Virus record (IMG/VR): IMGVR_UViG_3300033153_005200
Span: 1-33,965 of that record
Length of the DNA: 33,965 nucleotides
Source of the DNA: a virus
Reading direction: 5' to 3' (one strand)
Shown: positions 17,314 to 25,800 of the stretch, one piece after another
Layout: each line of letters opens with the position of its first letter
How positions within the stretch are numbered: position 1 is the first letter of the stretch
Notes under the pieces: generated by a model
Told to the model about the DNA's origin: nothing
Databases searched by the model: none
The model's input: only the letters and a program-made list of their open reading frames with translations
Position numbers and translations under genes: made by a program

Positions 17314-18722
17314 TACTCAGCCCCCACTGCGACGAGTATAGCCCCGTTCTGTTCTGTGGTAACTAGCTCTATACTCTTCTGGTATTCTGAAGCAGTTGTT
17401 GGCTCCTCATAGTAGTGCCTTATTGCTATCGATGGTTTATCAGAAGCACCTAGATATACCATGTCTGCTGGAGGTGTTGTCACACCTTCAGTCGGGCCAT
17501 CTGAATAAAAATAGGCAAGGAGTATACCACCCGCAAGCCCTGTAACAGGATTTGAGGTAATACTACCACCACCTGCGTTGTCGTTTTCAGAAGAATCAAT
17601 AGCTGCCCAATCACCTCCACTCTTCTCGATAGTGGTAATTGTGGCTAGTCTAGTATCTGAATAGCTTCCTGTTAAAGTGTAAGATGCTGGCTCTGAACTA
17701 GCTACACGGCTAAAAACATAAGCTTTAGCAGAGTTTGACAGGTTGCTTGTGTTGACACGATCCCATCCTGTCGGAGTCGTTATAACATCGTTACTATTGT
17801 CACATAACGTGCTCATTACCATCATGTCACCATCACTTGTAAGTGCGGGAACATCCACAGTGATAGTATTACTAGCTGAACTTTCAACTGCGTCATCGTA
17901 GTCTTTATATGTTGCTACAGCGGATGATTCTTCACTCATCGTTGCTACAAGAACCTTAGACTCATCAATATCAATACTAAAATTGGGACTTGACCCTGTC
18001 ACATCACCACTGTCAACACCAGTAAATACAGTCTGGTCGTCTGTCCCGCCATAGGTCACCGTCAAGGTTGTTACACCCGAAAGCCCTGCAATTGTGTGAA
18101 CTCCAACAGAATAAGCTGTACCATCTACAGTCAATGTAGAATCACCAACAACTTCAAATTGGAACATATTGATGGTAGCTGTAGTTGGGTCAGAAGGGTA
18201 TTGAATTAGTGGGTCAACATCATCTGTCCAATACCCATCTTTCATTGCTCTAAAATCTGTATCCTGAGTACTCCCCCAAGCTGTCGCAAGCCCTGCTGCT
18301 GCTGTAACTGTTGCTGTGTGCAAACCATCAACACTTATGATGGTGTCGTTAGTTCCGTCACCAACTCCTTCCATTGCTGCGAACACCGCGCCACTACCCA
18401 TGGCAAACTCATAAAGAGTTCCTGCCCCATCACAAGTTAAATCAACTCCATCATAGGTAAAGGTTGCGTCACCAGTGTTTGATGCAAGCCCACCATGCCC
18501 TTTTGCTTCTACAGTGTCACCAATAGCCAAGGTAAGACACGTGCCATCAGTGGCAGTCATGTCATTGCCATTTTTTAAATCTGTCTTGGTGGTGTCTGAG
18601 GCATTTGTGCCATCAAAATAAGCAACCAGCGATTCAGAAAAAGGTGGAAATAGCCCCTTGAGCTTTATTGCTCTTTTGACAGATCTTTTGATAGATCTTT
18701 TTATGAGCCTTTTAGCACCCAT
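17313..18722 (-). CDS. Putative virion-surface protein with C-terminal lectin-like domain
   Basis: The protein has 469 residues. The N-terminus is strongly basic with near repeats of IKRS-VKRA-IKLK (residues 5-22), then acidic, Thr/Gly/Asp-rich sequence. Around residues 75-270 there are short Thr/Gly/Asp-rich strands of no recognised type. From about residue 285 a domain reads NTITVDVPALTSDGDMMVM, TPTGWDRVN, VFSRVASSEPASYTLTGSY and ILLAYFYSDG. This arrangement ('GDLLLL...TPPGWT...y.r.a...eP..yt') occurs in surface modules of several phages. The gene is third in a coupled series, with one-base TAATG overlaps on both sides. The function is inferred as virion surface binding. Confidence 0.65.
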   Translation of the reverse strand: MGAKRLIKRSIKRSVKRAIKLKGLFPPFSESLVAYFDGTNASDTTKTDLKNGNDMTATDGTCLTLAIGDTVEAKGHGGLASNTGDATFTYDGVDLTCDGAGTLYEFAMGSGAVFAAMEGVGDGTNDTIISVDGLHTATVTAAAGLATAWGSTQDTDFRAMKDGYWTDDVDPLIQYPSDPTTATINMFQFEVVGDSTLTVDGTAYSVGVHTIAGLSGVTTLTVTYGGTDDQTVFTGVDSGDVTGSSPNFSIDIDESKVLVATMSEESSAVATYKDYDDAVESSASNTITVDVPALTSDGDMMVMSTLCDNSNDVITTPTGWDRVNTSNLSNSAKAYVFSRVASSEPASYTLTGSYSDTRLATITTIEKSGGDWAAIDSSENDNAGGGSITSNPVTGLAGGILLAYFYSDGPTEGVTTPPADMVYLGASDKPSIAIRHYYEEPTTASEYQKSIELVTTEQNGAILVAVGAE

Positions 18723-19030
18723 TACACAGCTCTGTGGTTAATGACTAGAGGATTAGCACCAAGACCGCTTACAGTCGCCATCAGTGCCTCGCCCACTCCA
18801 TGCTCAAAGATGCCTTCTCCAGCTGTGGTAATGTCTCCATCAGAATATTCAAGGTTTGTATCTGTTCCTGTACCATCTTCTTCACCAATAGTAACTGTTG
18901 CCCCATCAATGTTGGATCTGATCTTGATTTTACTAGCACTAGCATGATTCACAGAATTGGCATAATCACTGCTTTCTGTGGACTTAGTAAGGATATAATG
19001 ATCACCATCTGCTTCAATTGTTGTTTGCAT
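18722..19030 (-). CDS. Small unknown protein, first gene of the surface cassette
   Basis: The protein has 102 residues. It is acidic and beta-prone, with repeated short segments (ASKIKIRSNIDGATVTIGEE, LEYSDGDITTAGEGIFEHGV, EALMATVSGLGANPLVINHR). I do not recognise it. It begins 10 bases after the large terminase stop, with GGAATTGATATGC upstream of the start, and its stop overlaps the next start (TAATG at 18720-18724). Its small size and place suggest a virion component of the same cassette, perhaps a base or anchor for the longer proteins. That is a guess from context. Confidence 0.6.
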   Translation of the reverse strand: MQTTIEADGDHYILTKSTESSDYANSVNHASASKIKIRSNIDGATVTIGEEDGTGTDTNLEYSDGDITTAGEGIFEHGVGEALMATVSGLGANPLVINHRAV

Positions 19031-19039
19031 ATCAATTCC

Positions 19040-20629
19040 TTATATCAAAACTTTTCTTTTCTTATTTGCTGGCCAATATGCCTGAACAAGTGAATCAAAT
19101 AAGTTAGGAGACTTTGCCCCTTCAGGCTTCTTATTGATGATAAGCTTTCCAGATAAATCAGTTGTATATGTTGGTTGGCTTAATTCTGTAATCAATTGCT
19201 CAAGCTCATCAAGCTCTTTAGGCAAGCTTATCATCTCTGTCTCTGGGTATTCATCCCCATAATTGACAAATCTGTAAGTCTTATAGAACCTCAAACGAAG
19301 TTCCCAAGAGCCTTGTGACTTCAGGTTCTTGTAAAAATCTTTATTCAGAGGGCTTTCTTTATCACCAGCAATTATACGGGCTTTAGGGTTAAGAACTCCA
19401 GCACTAGCAGACCAAGGAACAACTTCAACATTCTTTATCTTGCCTTCCTTCTTCAGCCTGTTTGTTTCTGCCTTTGCTCCTGCTCCTACTCCAATGCAAT
19501 CATAATGAAACTCTTGCATTCCTAAAATCTGCCCAGCTGTTACTGCCTTTCTGGTTGATACTCCTGTATCACCCATTGCCCAAGAAGATAAGCCAATTAG
19601 AACTGGGCCTTTGCGAGTTGCAAGGGCATTCTTATCACCACCCTCATCCGCAACATCAAAACCAGAGATAACTTTTCCAGTTTTTTCCAACTTTAAACCA
19701 ACAGCTGCTTTGACCCACTTAGCAGCGATTAGAAGCCCTTCCACCGAAGCCGTATAATCTCTATCGACTTCTTGTGCAAAGATGTGCAACAGACCTTCTC
19801 GCTCTGCTTTCGCCCTTCTACGGTCATACCACTCTTGAGTCTTTAGAGGATTATCTGACCAGTCGAAAATAAAGACTTTGGTAATGCCCCTAGCAATCCT
19901 TTTAGCAGCATCCCAAATTTCACCAGCCATCCGCTTTCTGTAGAAGACGGTTGCTGTCCCATTTACTGAACTAATGTCTATCTGGACATTAGTGTTATCA
20001 CCTAGGGCAGCTTCAATTTGCTCTGGTCTCTCATAGTGAGCAGACTCATCCTTAAAATAGATGGACTTTCTACCACCACGACCAATATTGGATCCAGCCT
20101 CACCTGTAATGGAATTTCCATTCTCAGGATTCAAGATCTTCATATAGGTAGAATGCTCTTTCTCATTCCACCCAACAGGCTGTAATTGCCTAGGAAGGTT
20201 CTGAATAATCATCCTAATTTTCTGGAAGATTGAATCAGGATCACCTAGCCTATCAACAAGTTGCTCTTTTCTACTGCCCCATCCTACAGATGAACCTTCA
20301 ACAAATATAAATAACCAAACTGAAAAAGCAGCACAGCACCAAGTTGCCCCAATGTCTCTTGCCTTTTCTATCATTCCTGATTCTTGCTCATCAAGGCAAG
20401 CTATTAGGAATGTTATAAACTCTTCTTGCCTATCAAATAAAATGAAAGGCATCAGAGCAGGATTGTCACCAATTACTCTTGGATCATAAGTACATGCCCA
20501 ATGATTAATAAACTCAATAGGCTTGTCTGAATAATATGCTCTTGCCCCAACTGGATTTTTAACAAGTGCTTTTAATCTCTCTGCTCTTTGGCAGAATACT
20601 TCAGTATAATCAGGTGGCCAAATTTTCAA
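19040..20629 (-). CDS. Terminase large subunit (TerL)
   Basis: The protein has 529 residues. The ATPase part has a deviant Walker A, EKARDIGATW (about 88-97), and Walker B IYFKDESAH with Asp194-Glu195. The nuclease part starts with SGFDVADEGGDKNAL (Asp325) and has a second acidic site near FHYDCIGVGAG (Asp377). TerL drives DNA into the prohead and cuts the concatemer. The closest general type is the Mu gp28-like group. The start overlaps the small subunit stop by four bases. Both catalytic centres appear intact. Confidence 0.92.
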   Translation of the reverse strand: MKIWPPDYTEVFCQRAERLKALVKNPVGARAYYSDKPIEFINHWACTYDPRVIGDNPALMPFILFDRQEEFITFLIACLDEQESGMIEKARDIGATWCCAAFSVWLFIFVEGSSVGWGSRKEQLVDRLGDPDSIFQKIRMIIQNLPRQLQPVGWNEKEHSTYMKILNPENGNSITGEAGSNIGRGGRKSIYFKDESAHYERPEQIEAALGDNTNVQIDISSVNGTATVFYRKRMAGEIWDAAKRIARGITKVFIFDWSDNPLKTQEWYDRRRAKAEREGLLHIFAQEVDRDYTASVEGLLIAAKWVKAAVGLKLEKTGKVISGFDVADEGGDKNALATRKGPVLIGLSSWAMGDTGVSTRKAVTAGQILGMQEFHYDCIGVGAGAKAETNRLKKEGKIKNVEVVPWSASAGVLNPKARIIAGDKESPLNKDFYKNLKSQGSWELRLRFYKTYRFVNYGDEYPETEMISLPKELDELEQLITELSQPTYTTDLSGKLIINKKPEGAKSPNLFDSLVQAYWPANKKRKVLI

Positions 20630-21114
20630 GAATTTTTAATCATCTGAGAATATGCAGCTGCCGCTTCTTTAGGATCCATCTTTGTATCTATGTTAACATT
20701 GGTTGATTTTACTTCTGAAGCAACCTTATCAATTAATCCTAAATCACGGGCAATTATATTTGGATTAAAGAATCCTACAGATGCTCCAATAAACTTGTTA
20801 TCATAGATGATTGAATCTATATGAGCTATGACTGCCGAGAAATTATCTTTTCTTCTATAATCCGCAAGGGTGCTTCCACCAACATTCATATGGTGGCAGA
20901 AAGCATTAAGTGTATATGGACGCTTCTTTGAGACAGTTCCATTTACAATCACACCCTGATTGCAAAAACATTTATTTTCTTCAAGAGGATTATCATCAGC
21001 CCACTCAAAATATGCGACTGCCTTTTCCCAAAGATCATCTGGAGAATCAAACTTCAACTTCCTTCCTGAAAATGATCGTCTTTTCCAGAATGTGTTTCCC
21101 TTTGGTGGTGCCAT
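20626..21114 (-). CDS. Terminase small subunit (DNA-packaging protein)
   Basis: The protein has 162 residues. It begins with MAPPKGNTFWKRRSFSGRK, then FDSPDDLWEKAVAYFEWADD, a helical core with LNAFCHHMNVGGSTLADYRR and VIAHIDSIIYDNKFIGA, and FFNPNIIARDLGLIDK. This is the pattern of the P22 gp3-like DNA-packaging proteins that recognise the packaging site. It is the first gene of the late operon and sits next to the gene-free, repeat-rich stretch 21115-21465, which might hold the pac/cos region. GAGGG lies before the ATG. Confidence 0.87.
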   Translation of the reverse strand: MAPPKGNTFWKRRSFSGRKLKFDSPDDLWEKAVAYFEWADDNPLEENKCFCNQGVIVNGTVSKKRPYTLNAFCHHMNVGGSTLADYRRKDNFSAVIAHIDSIIYDNKFIGASVGFFNPNIIARDLGLIDKVASEVKSTNVNIDTKMDPKEAAAAYSQMIKNS

Positions 21115-21188
21115 CTTAGCCCTCTAAAAAAATTAAATATATACAGTATAAGCTATATTCTTATGTTACGCTACCCTTTTCTTTAAAA

Positions 21189-21446
21189 TAAGGTTTAGAG
21201 CTTTAAAGGGGTTTACCCCCTACCGCTTATAAGGCTATTTATATAAAAACTTTTATATTTTTATGGTTTCTTCCTCGACACCGGGGTATAGTAAACTTAA
21301 TTTCAGCATTAAACCTTATTATGATAATAGTATTATTAGGTTTATGCTGGTTTATCTTCCCTCCTTAAACCTACCAACAATGAAAATATATTATGTTTTA
21401 TTTGCAATTAAGTTTAAGGAGGTTTGCTAAACCCCTCTTAAACCTA
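21189..21446. repeat. Iteron-like field of TAAACCT / AGGTTTA motifs
   Basis: Copies seen are TAAGGTTTA 21189-21197, GGTTTA 21210-21215, TAAACTTAA 21292-21300, TAAACCTTA 21310-21318 (exact reverse complement of the first), TTAGGTTTA 21336-21344, GGTTTA 21349-21354, TTAAACCTA 21365-21373, TTAAGTTTA 21408-21416, TAAACC 21428-21433 and TTAAACCTA 21438-21446. More AAACCTA copies occur at 24300-24306 and 24433-24439, flanking the early promoter region. Confidence 0.65.
21412..21443. repeat. Imperfect inverted repeat after the primase-helicase gene
   Basis: GTTTAAGGAGGTTT (21412-21425) and AAACCCCTCTTAAAC (21429-21443) pair with one bulge around a three-base loop. It lies 22 bases past the stop of the primase-helicase gene. 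Without a T run it is a poor intrinsic terminator. Its arms contain the iteron core, so a protein-binding or origin role is as likely. Confidence 0.55.
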
Positions 21447-21465
21447 TTCAATATATAACTAGATT

Positions 21466-24228
21466 TTACTTTTTTATCACAGCCCATCTTATGACAGGTT
21501 TCTTTTTATTTGAACACAATTGAAGACCTCCAAAAATTTGGCCATCTATCCCTGATAAATGCTTGCCAACAGACCTTGCATTGTCTGCTTTTGACCCAAA
21601 AATGTCAACAATAGCATCTTTTAAATCAGTTCCAGAACTATTAAATGTACCAATATCACCCCCACTAGCAGCCAATAATATCTCTTTAGCAGTAACAGCC
21701 TTGCCTTTAAACTCTTCAGACAGTTGCTTAAATAAGTTAAGTTTACCTAATGTTAGTGGATCACTATTCTTATTTGAATCAAATACATCTAATAAATCAC
21801 ACCCACTAGCTACTAAAAGCGGAATCCTAACAAACTTATCCCATGATTTAAACCGTGACCCCTTATCTTGCAGCGGTGCATTCTCACCTGACATTATGAT
21901 AGAAATGGCTGCACTCAAGATCTTTTTCCTGTTATCCAATGCCCACTGGCCAATGTCATCTCTCTTAAAAACTCTTTTATCAGGGTCAGAATCATCAGGC
22001 ATTATCTTTATAGTAAGAACACGACTATTAAAATCACCAGCCAACTGAATATTATTACCAGTAAATACCCATAAAACTGCAGCTGCAGCACTAATGGTTT
22101 CATTACTCCCCAACTTCCTCCTAGAGTAAGAATCAGATGTCATAGCCTTAGCAAGTTCATTACTACTAATCTCAGAACCAGCAGGTATATTATCAAACAG
22201 CACACAAGAGTGCCCTTCCATTAAAACTGAAATAAGATGCTTCCCCATTTCTTCATCATCATCACTCCAACCAGTAGCAGCCATAGGACGATTAAAAGCC
22301 GCATGAGAAATGAGTTGGGCCATTGTTGTTTTGCCGGAACTTTGCGTAGGAGATACAATAGCAAATCCAGGAAACCCATCAGCGCCAGCAATAGAAGGAC
22401 GCTGTACAGCAGTAAGAAGAGCACCAACAGCAGTTGCTCTATCCAATTCAGTTGCAAAAGGGAATTCATCAAAAACTTCATATGCAAGATATTTGTATGC
22501 ATCTTTTGGGTCCATTTCTGTTAATTTTAATTTATGGTGGAACATGGCAAAAAGGCCAGTCCTTTGATTATATCCGCTTTCTTGCACTACATTCCATCCA
22601 ACATCAACAAAGGGATTCTCTACAATACCAGATAAACTATTCCAAGGCACACCAGAAATGCCATCTAGTGTATTTAATATATGCCGAGGATAAATCAAAC
22701 CCTTACCATTCTTATTAGTGATTATTACTTCCTTGTTGACTCTTCTCCTTAGACTATCTGTGTCTACTCCATATGGCTTAATAATGGGCATCTTTGGATA
22801 GTCTTTACCTTGCTCATCTAGCTTTGTTAATTGCCTCACTGTCTTTGGCACTTCTACTACAATTCTGGCTAGTCCATTACTTGACATAAATATTTCTGGA
22901 GATTTTCTACTTTGTGCTAGTCTGGCAGCTGTTATGTCTCCAATCTCATTATCTTCAACAATGCCATCTTCCAACTCAATAAGACCTCTACTGAGTCTTT
23001 CTTCAGTTTTCTTATTCTTTGCAAACTCAGCTTTCTCATTATCAATCTGCTCAGCCAATTCCTTAACAACTCGATTCAATACCTGTGGGCCAAATTTTAA
23101 TTTCTTATCAACTTCACAGATAGCAGCTTTAACATGCAATGGATCTAAGTGAACTAGTCTTTGGGCAAAGCCATCCATCAAATCTTTAATATCATCAGTT
23201 TCTTCAATCCACTCCATAGCTTCATCAAAAGTAGGCACATCCACAATGTCACGAGCAGTCTCAACCAAGCGGTCAATATCATCAAATCTCTCTTGCCACC
23301 GATCATCATGCTCAGCAGAAGCATTCATTATACCCTCAATGTGTGCCTTTACCTTTTTAAAGGGAGTATTGGCATTCATCATTGAAAGAGCAAGCCCCCT
23401 AACAGCATCATGGAAGTTTTCACCACTTACAATGCTGCGAGTAGCTTCTGCAATATCAAATTCTGCTTTTTTGTGTGTTAATTTTTGGTCACCCTTACCT
23501 TCTCCCAAGGGGCTTTCATAAATAACCATGTCAGGGTGCCAATTAAGCTCATCATACTCTCTCTTAACAATTCCTAGAGGGCTATCTACAGGATCAGGTG
23601 CACCAGAAGTTATTCTCTTCTGTGTGTATATGGGTTGTGAACATGTGTAGATAGCAGGGTCAATGATATTGCCCCAGCCTTTGTGAGTATTATAAGCCTT
23701 AGCAAAAGACTTCATTTGGAGGTTGTGAACAGGAGTCTCTAACCAGAAAAACAAATGCACCTTTAAAACACTAGGGTCAGTTAAGCCATGAGATGCTGAA
23801 AATTGATATATGAATGTAGCATTTTTAAACTCTCTTGGCAGCTCTTGTCTGACAAATAACTTTACAGCATCTTCATAACTCAATCCTTGAGGTATCTTCC
23901 AACCATCAACATCCACAGGAAAGTATGGCAACTCTCTATCTATAATAGTAGGCTCCAATCCATCCTTTTTATTCTCTCTCTTTCGCCTGACCATATTCTC
24001 TAAGTCAATTCCATCTTTAAATCCACCCACAATCATAAACACAGGAAAGTCTAAAGAAGTTTCAAGAGCACCATATAAATCACCAATGCCTTCACAAGGC
24101 ACGCCATAACCAGTGTAAGTCTTACAACGCGGATAAGATTCAGACAAAGACCATTTACCACCTTCCTTCTTAAAACTTTTAGTTGCAGATTTACTATCCA
24201 AAGGCTTCATAAAATTGATATTAAACAT
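21466..24228 (-). CDS. Primase-helicase: AEP-like primase fused to an AAA+/SF3-like helicase
   Basis: The protein has 920 residues. The N-terminal part looks like an archaeo-eukaryotic primase: catalytic Asp pair in YFPVDVDGW (Asp106, Asp108), SASHG (144-148), VHLFFWLE (157-164) and IIDPAIYTCSQPIYT (Asp190). The C-terminal part is an ATPase with Walker A SPTQSSGKTT (626-635), Walker B CVLFDNI (675-681), sensor FTGNN (722-726) and Arg736 as a possible arginine finger. Together they would unwind and prime phage DNA. The frame is long and intact with no truncation. It is transcribed leftward, diverging from the early genes, and TGGAGA precedes the start. Exact subfamily is uncertain. Confidence 0.85.
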   Translation of the reverse strand: MFNINFMKPLDSKSATKSFKKEGGKWSLSESYPRCKTYTGYGVPCEGIGDLYGALETSLDFPVFMIVGGFKDGIDLENMVRRKRENKKDGLEPTIIDRELPYFPVDVDGWKIPQGLSYEDAVKLFVRQELPREFKNATFIYQFSASHGLTDPSVLKVHLFFWLETPVHNLQMKSFAKAYNTHKGWGNIIDPAIYTCSQPIYTQKRITSGAPDPVDSPLGIVKREYDELNWHPDMVIYESPLGEGKGDQKLTHKKAEFDIAEATRSIVSGENFHDAVRGLALSMMNANTPFKKVKAHIEGIMNASAEHDDRWQERFDDIDRLVETARDIVDVPTFDEAMEWIEETDDIKDLMDGFAQRLVHLDPLHVKAAICEVDKKLKFGPQVLNRVVKELAEQIDNEKAEFAKNKKTEERLSRGLIELEDGIVEDNEIGDITAARLAQSRKSPEIFMSSNGLARIVVEVPKTVRQLTKLDEQGKDYPKMPIIKPYGVDTDSLRRRVNKEVIITNKNGKGLIYPRHILNTLDGISGVPWNSLSGIVENPFVDVGWNVVQESGYNQRTGLFAMFHHKLKLTEMDPKDAYKYLAYEVFDEFPFATELDRATAVGALLTAVQRPSIAGADGFPGFAIVSPTQSSGKTTMAQLISHAAFNRPMAATGWSDDDEEMGKHLISVLMEGHSCVLFDNIPAGSEISSNELAKAMTSDSYSRRKLGSNETISAAAAVLWVFTGNNIQLAGDFNSRVLTIKIMPDDSDPDKRVFKRDDIGQWALDNRKKILSAAISIIMSGENAPLQDKGSRFKSWDKFVRIPLLVASGCDLLDVFDSNKNSDPLTLGKLNLFKQLSEEFKGKAVTAKEILLAASGGDIGTFNSSGTDLKDAIVDIFGSKADNARSVGKHLSGIDGQIFGGLQLCSNKKKPVIRWAVIKK

Positions 24229-24275
24229 TGGCTCTCCAGTAAAGTTAATTAGTAATTATTTAAATAATAGGGTAT

Positions 24276-24306
24276 AGTATAATCTATTTACCACTAAGTA
24301 AACCTA
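24276..24306 (-). promoter_or_regulatory. Possible leftward promoter/operator for the primase-helicase gene
   Basis: On the minus strand TTTACT (24302-24297) and TATACT (24281-24276) are separated by only 15 bases, so the promoter call is weak. The same bases contain an inverted repeat TTTAC-CACTAA-GTAAA (24287-24302) and one AAACCTA motif, suggesting a binding site for a regulator. Confidence 0.35.
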
Positions 24307-24381
24307 AATAAAATATAAAAGCCATTGAAGTTACATGCTTATAAAAAAATACATAAATGTTGAATAAAAGCACTTCTGCCC

Positions 24382-24410
24382 TTTACTTCTGTGAACAGAA
24401 AGGTTATAAT
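24382..24410 (+). promoter_or_regulatory. Early promoter P1 with a perfect dyad in the spacer
   Basis: TTTACT (24382-24387) and a consensus TATAAT (24405-24410) are spaced 17 bases apart. Overlapping the -35 end and filling the spacer, TTCTGT-GA-ACAGAA (24387-24400) is a perfect inverted repeat, a likely operator. The first early gene starts 46 bases downstream. The flanks (GCCCTTTACTT and CAGAAAG) recur at 29921-29953. Confidence 0.75.
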
Positions 24411-24455
24411 GTATTTAAGAGATGAGGGAAACAAACCTAAAAACAAGGAAAGAAA

Positions 24456-24953
24456 ATGAAAATTCAAGAGGAAAAGATGACTATTAAAGAAAAAGTATTA
24501 CAAATTGTTAAAAATAACTTAGGTGGCACAGATGATACGCGCCTTAATCAGCAATGCCTATCAAAAGTCAAAAAGCAGACAGAATGGGAAGAGAAAGGAA
24601 AAATCTTCCCATTTGGCACTTATCCAGCAAAGCTAATTAATTTTGACATCAGACCAGGGAAAACTTGTCTGCTTGTTTCATTAGAATTTGAGGTGGACAC
24701 AGAAGATGGGAAAATTTCAATATTCCATGCTTACCCACTCTGCAAGCCATGCACAGATAGCCTTTTTATAGACCATCAATTCAGAGGGACAGTGTATGTT
24801 TCCTCCATGCTTGATGCTTTAAATATACCTAGAAGTGGCTTAAATTTTCCAGCCCGTTTATCATTAGCAATTGGTGTCAAATCTCAAGTAGTTGTTGAGC
24901 AAAGAGAATTTGACAATACTGTCTGGAATGTAATTGCTGATTGGAAGTTATAA
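24456..24953 (+). CDS. Early protein, possibly DUF669-like / OB-fold
   Basis: The protein has 165 residues and is the first early gene, behind promoter P1. After a lysine-rich helical N-terminus it reads FPFGTYPAKLINFDIRPGK, TCLLVSLEFEVDTEDGKI, then a Cys-containing HAYPLCKPC, DALNIPRSGLNFP and VEQREFDNTVWNVI. The order of strands resembles the DUF669 protein at 32454-32957, which is thought to bind single-stranded DNA. The similarity is by eye only and the call could be wrong. A second ATG lies at 24477-24479. AAGGAAAG before the first ATG supports the start used. Confidence 0.6.
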   Translation: MKIQEEKMTIKEKVLQIVKNNLGGTDDTRLNQQCLSKVKKQTEWEEKGKIFPFGTYPAKLINFDIRPGKTCLLVSLEFEVDTEDGKISIFHAYPLCKPCTDSLFIDHQFRGTVYVSSMLDALNIPRSGLNFPARLSLAIGVKSQVVVEQREFDNTVWNVIADWKL

Positions 24954-24954
24954 A

Positions 24955-25653
24955 ATGAATAATAAAAAGAAAGAAATCATAGACAAAGTTATCAAACTGT
25001 TAGATTTAGCCAATAGTACAAATTCAGATAATGAGTCAGAAGTTGCAAAAGAAAAGGCAGCAATCCTTATGGCCAAATATGATATCAAGGAAATTGAATC
25101 AGAAATAGAGCCTATCTATAAAACTTCTGAGCAAATGCTGAATAGGCAGTCACACATTAAGTATGATACACTCCTTCTAAACATTGTTTCAAGCTTTAAT
25201 GGAGTAGCTTATATAAAGAAACCAAGGCTAGGCTGCAAAGCAAAGAATGTATTTGTAGGTAGAGAGTCTGATGTTGAATGCAATAGCTTCATGATTGAAA
25301 TTTTACAACAGCAAAGGTGGTCTGCATGGAAAAAATATCGTGCTCACCTGAAAGGCAAATATGAAATTGTGCCAACTGATCTTGATAAGAAAAAATGGTT
25401 CATGGGTTTTGCATTTGGCATACAAGAGAAGCTTGATAGCTTAACTGAGATGAAAGAAAGTAAAATTCAAGAGCATGGTCTTGTTCCAGTAAATAAACAG
25501 AAACAAGCTCTTTCTGAATATGAGAAAGATCACAATGTTAAATCATCAAAAAGTAGAAGTGCATCATATAATCCTGATGGATATGAATCAGGGCTTAATG
25601 CTTCTATCCACAAAGGAATATCTGAATCAAACAAAGGAGTTTTATTAGCATGA
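24955..25653 (+). CDS. DUF2786 domain protein
   Basis: The protein has 232 residues. The N-terminal 45 residues read IIDKVIKLLDLANSTNSDNE and KAAILMAKYDI, the DUF2786 pattern ('kLLaLA.s.n..Ea..A...a..Lm.kY.i') seen in many phage and bacterial genomes, followed by a longer basic domain usual for this group. The C-terminus is polar, with SSKSRSASYNPDGYESGLNA. The function is unknown. The ATG at 24955 lies one base after the upstream stop and has GGAAG in front; an upstream TTG at 24934 is less likely. It probably forms one early transcript with its neighbours. Confidence 0.75.
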   Translation: MNNKKKEIIDKVIKLLDLANSTNSDNESEVAKEKAAILMAKYDIKEIESEIEPIYKTSEQMLNRQSHIKYDTLLLNIVSSFNGVAYIKKPRLGCKAKNVFVGRESDVECNSFMIEILQQQRWSAWKKYRAHLKGKYEIVPTDLDKKKWFMGFAFGIQEKLDSLTEMKESKIQEHGLVPVNKQKQALSEYEKDHNVKSSKSRSASYNPDGYESGLNASIHKGISESNKGVLLA

Positions 25654-25796
25654 AACTAAAACTCAAGAAAGTTATCAAATTTGACTGTGGTGAAAAATTT
25701 ACCTTCATAAGAGGTAAGGCAATTATTCCAGGCATGAGGCTGTTTGGTTGCCCAGTAATAATTACACTGAAAGAATTTAATGAGTTGAGAGGATAG
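25650..25796 (+). CDS. Small basic unknown protein (48 residues)
   Basis: The frame begins with MKLKLKKVIKFDCGE and ends with VIITLKEFNELRG. It starts at an ATG overlapping the stop of the DUF2786 gene (ATGA) with AGGAG 11 bases before it. The pattern of alternating charged and hydrophobic residues suggests a small beta sheet. I know no family. It is probably translated because of the coupling and the ribosome site. Confidence 0.55.
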   Translation: MKLKLKKVIKFDCGEKFTFIRGKAIIPGMRLFGCPVIITLKEFNELRG

Positions 25797-25800
25797 TGAG

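Larger units (their letters stand above)
21115..21465. other. Gene-free, AT-rich region between terminase and primase-helicase genes
   Basis: No credible open frame is present on either strand. It holds around ten copies of a TAAACCT/AGGTTTA motif in both orientations, the small palindrome GGGG-TTTA-CCCC (21208-21219), an imperfect inverted repeat at 21412-21443 and A/T runs. A minus-strand TATACT (21150-21145) could be the -10 box of a late promoter for the terminase operon, but no convincing -35 is seen. It may be a replication origin, a packaging site or a regulatory field. Confidence 0.6.

Noticed and set aside
21189-21446. CRISPR array
   Set aside because: The motifs are short, in both orientations and irregularly spaced, with no constant repeats and spacers and no cas genes.
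22221-22502. Leucine-rich minus-strand frame inside the primase-helicase gene
   Set aside because: Shadow of the real gene in another frame; leucine richness comes from the base pattern.
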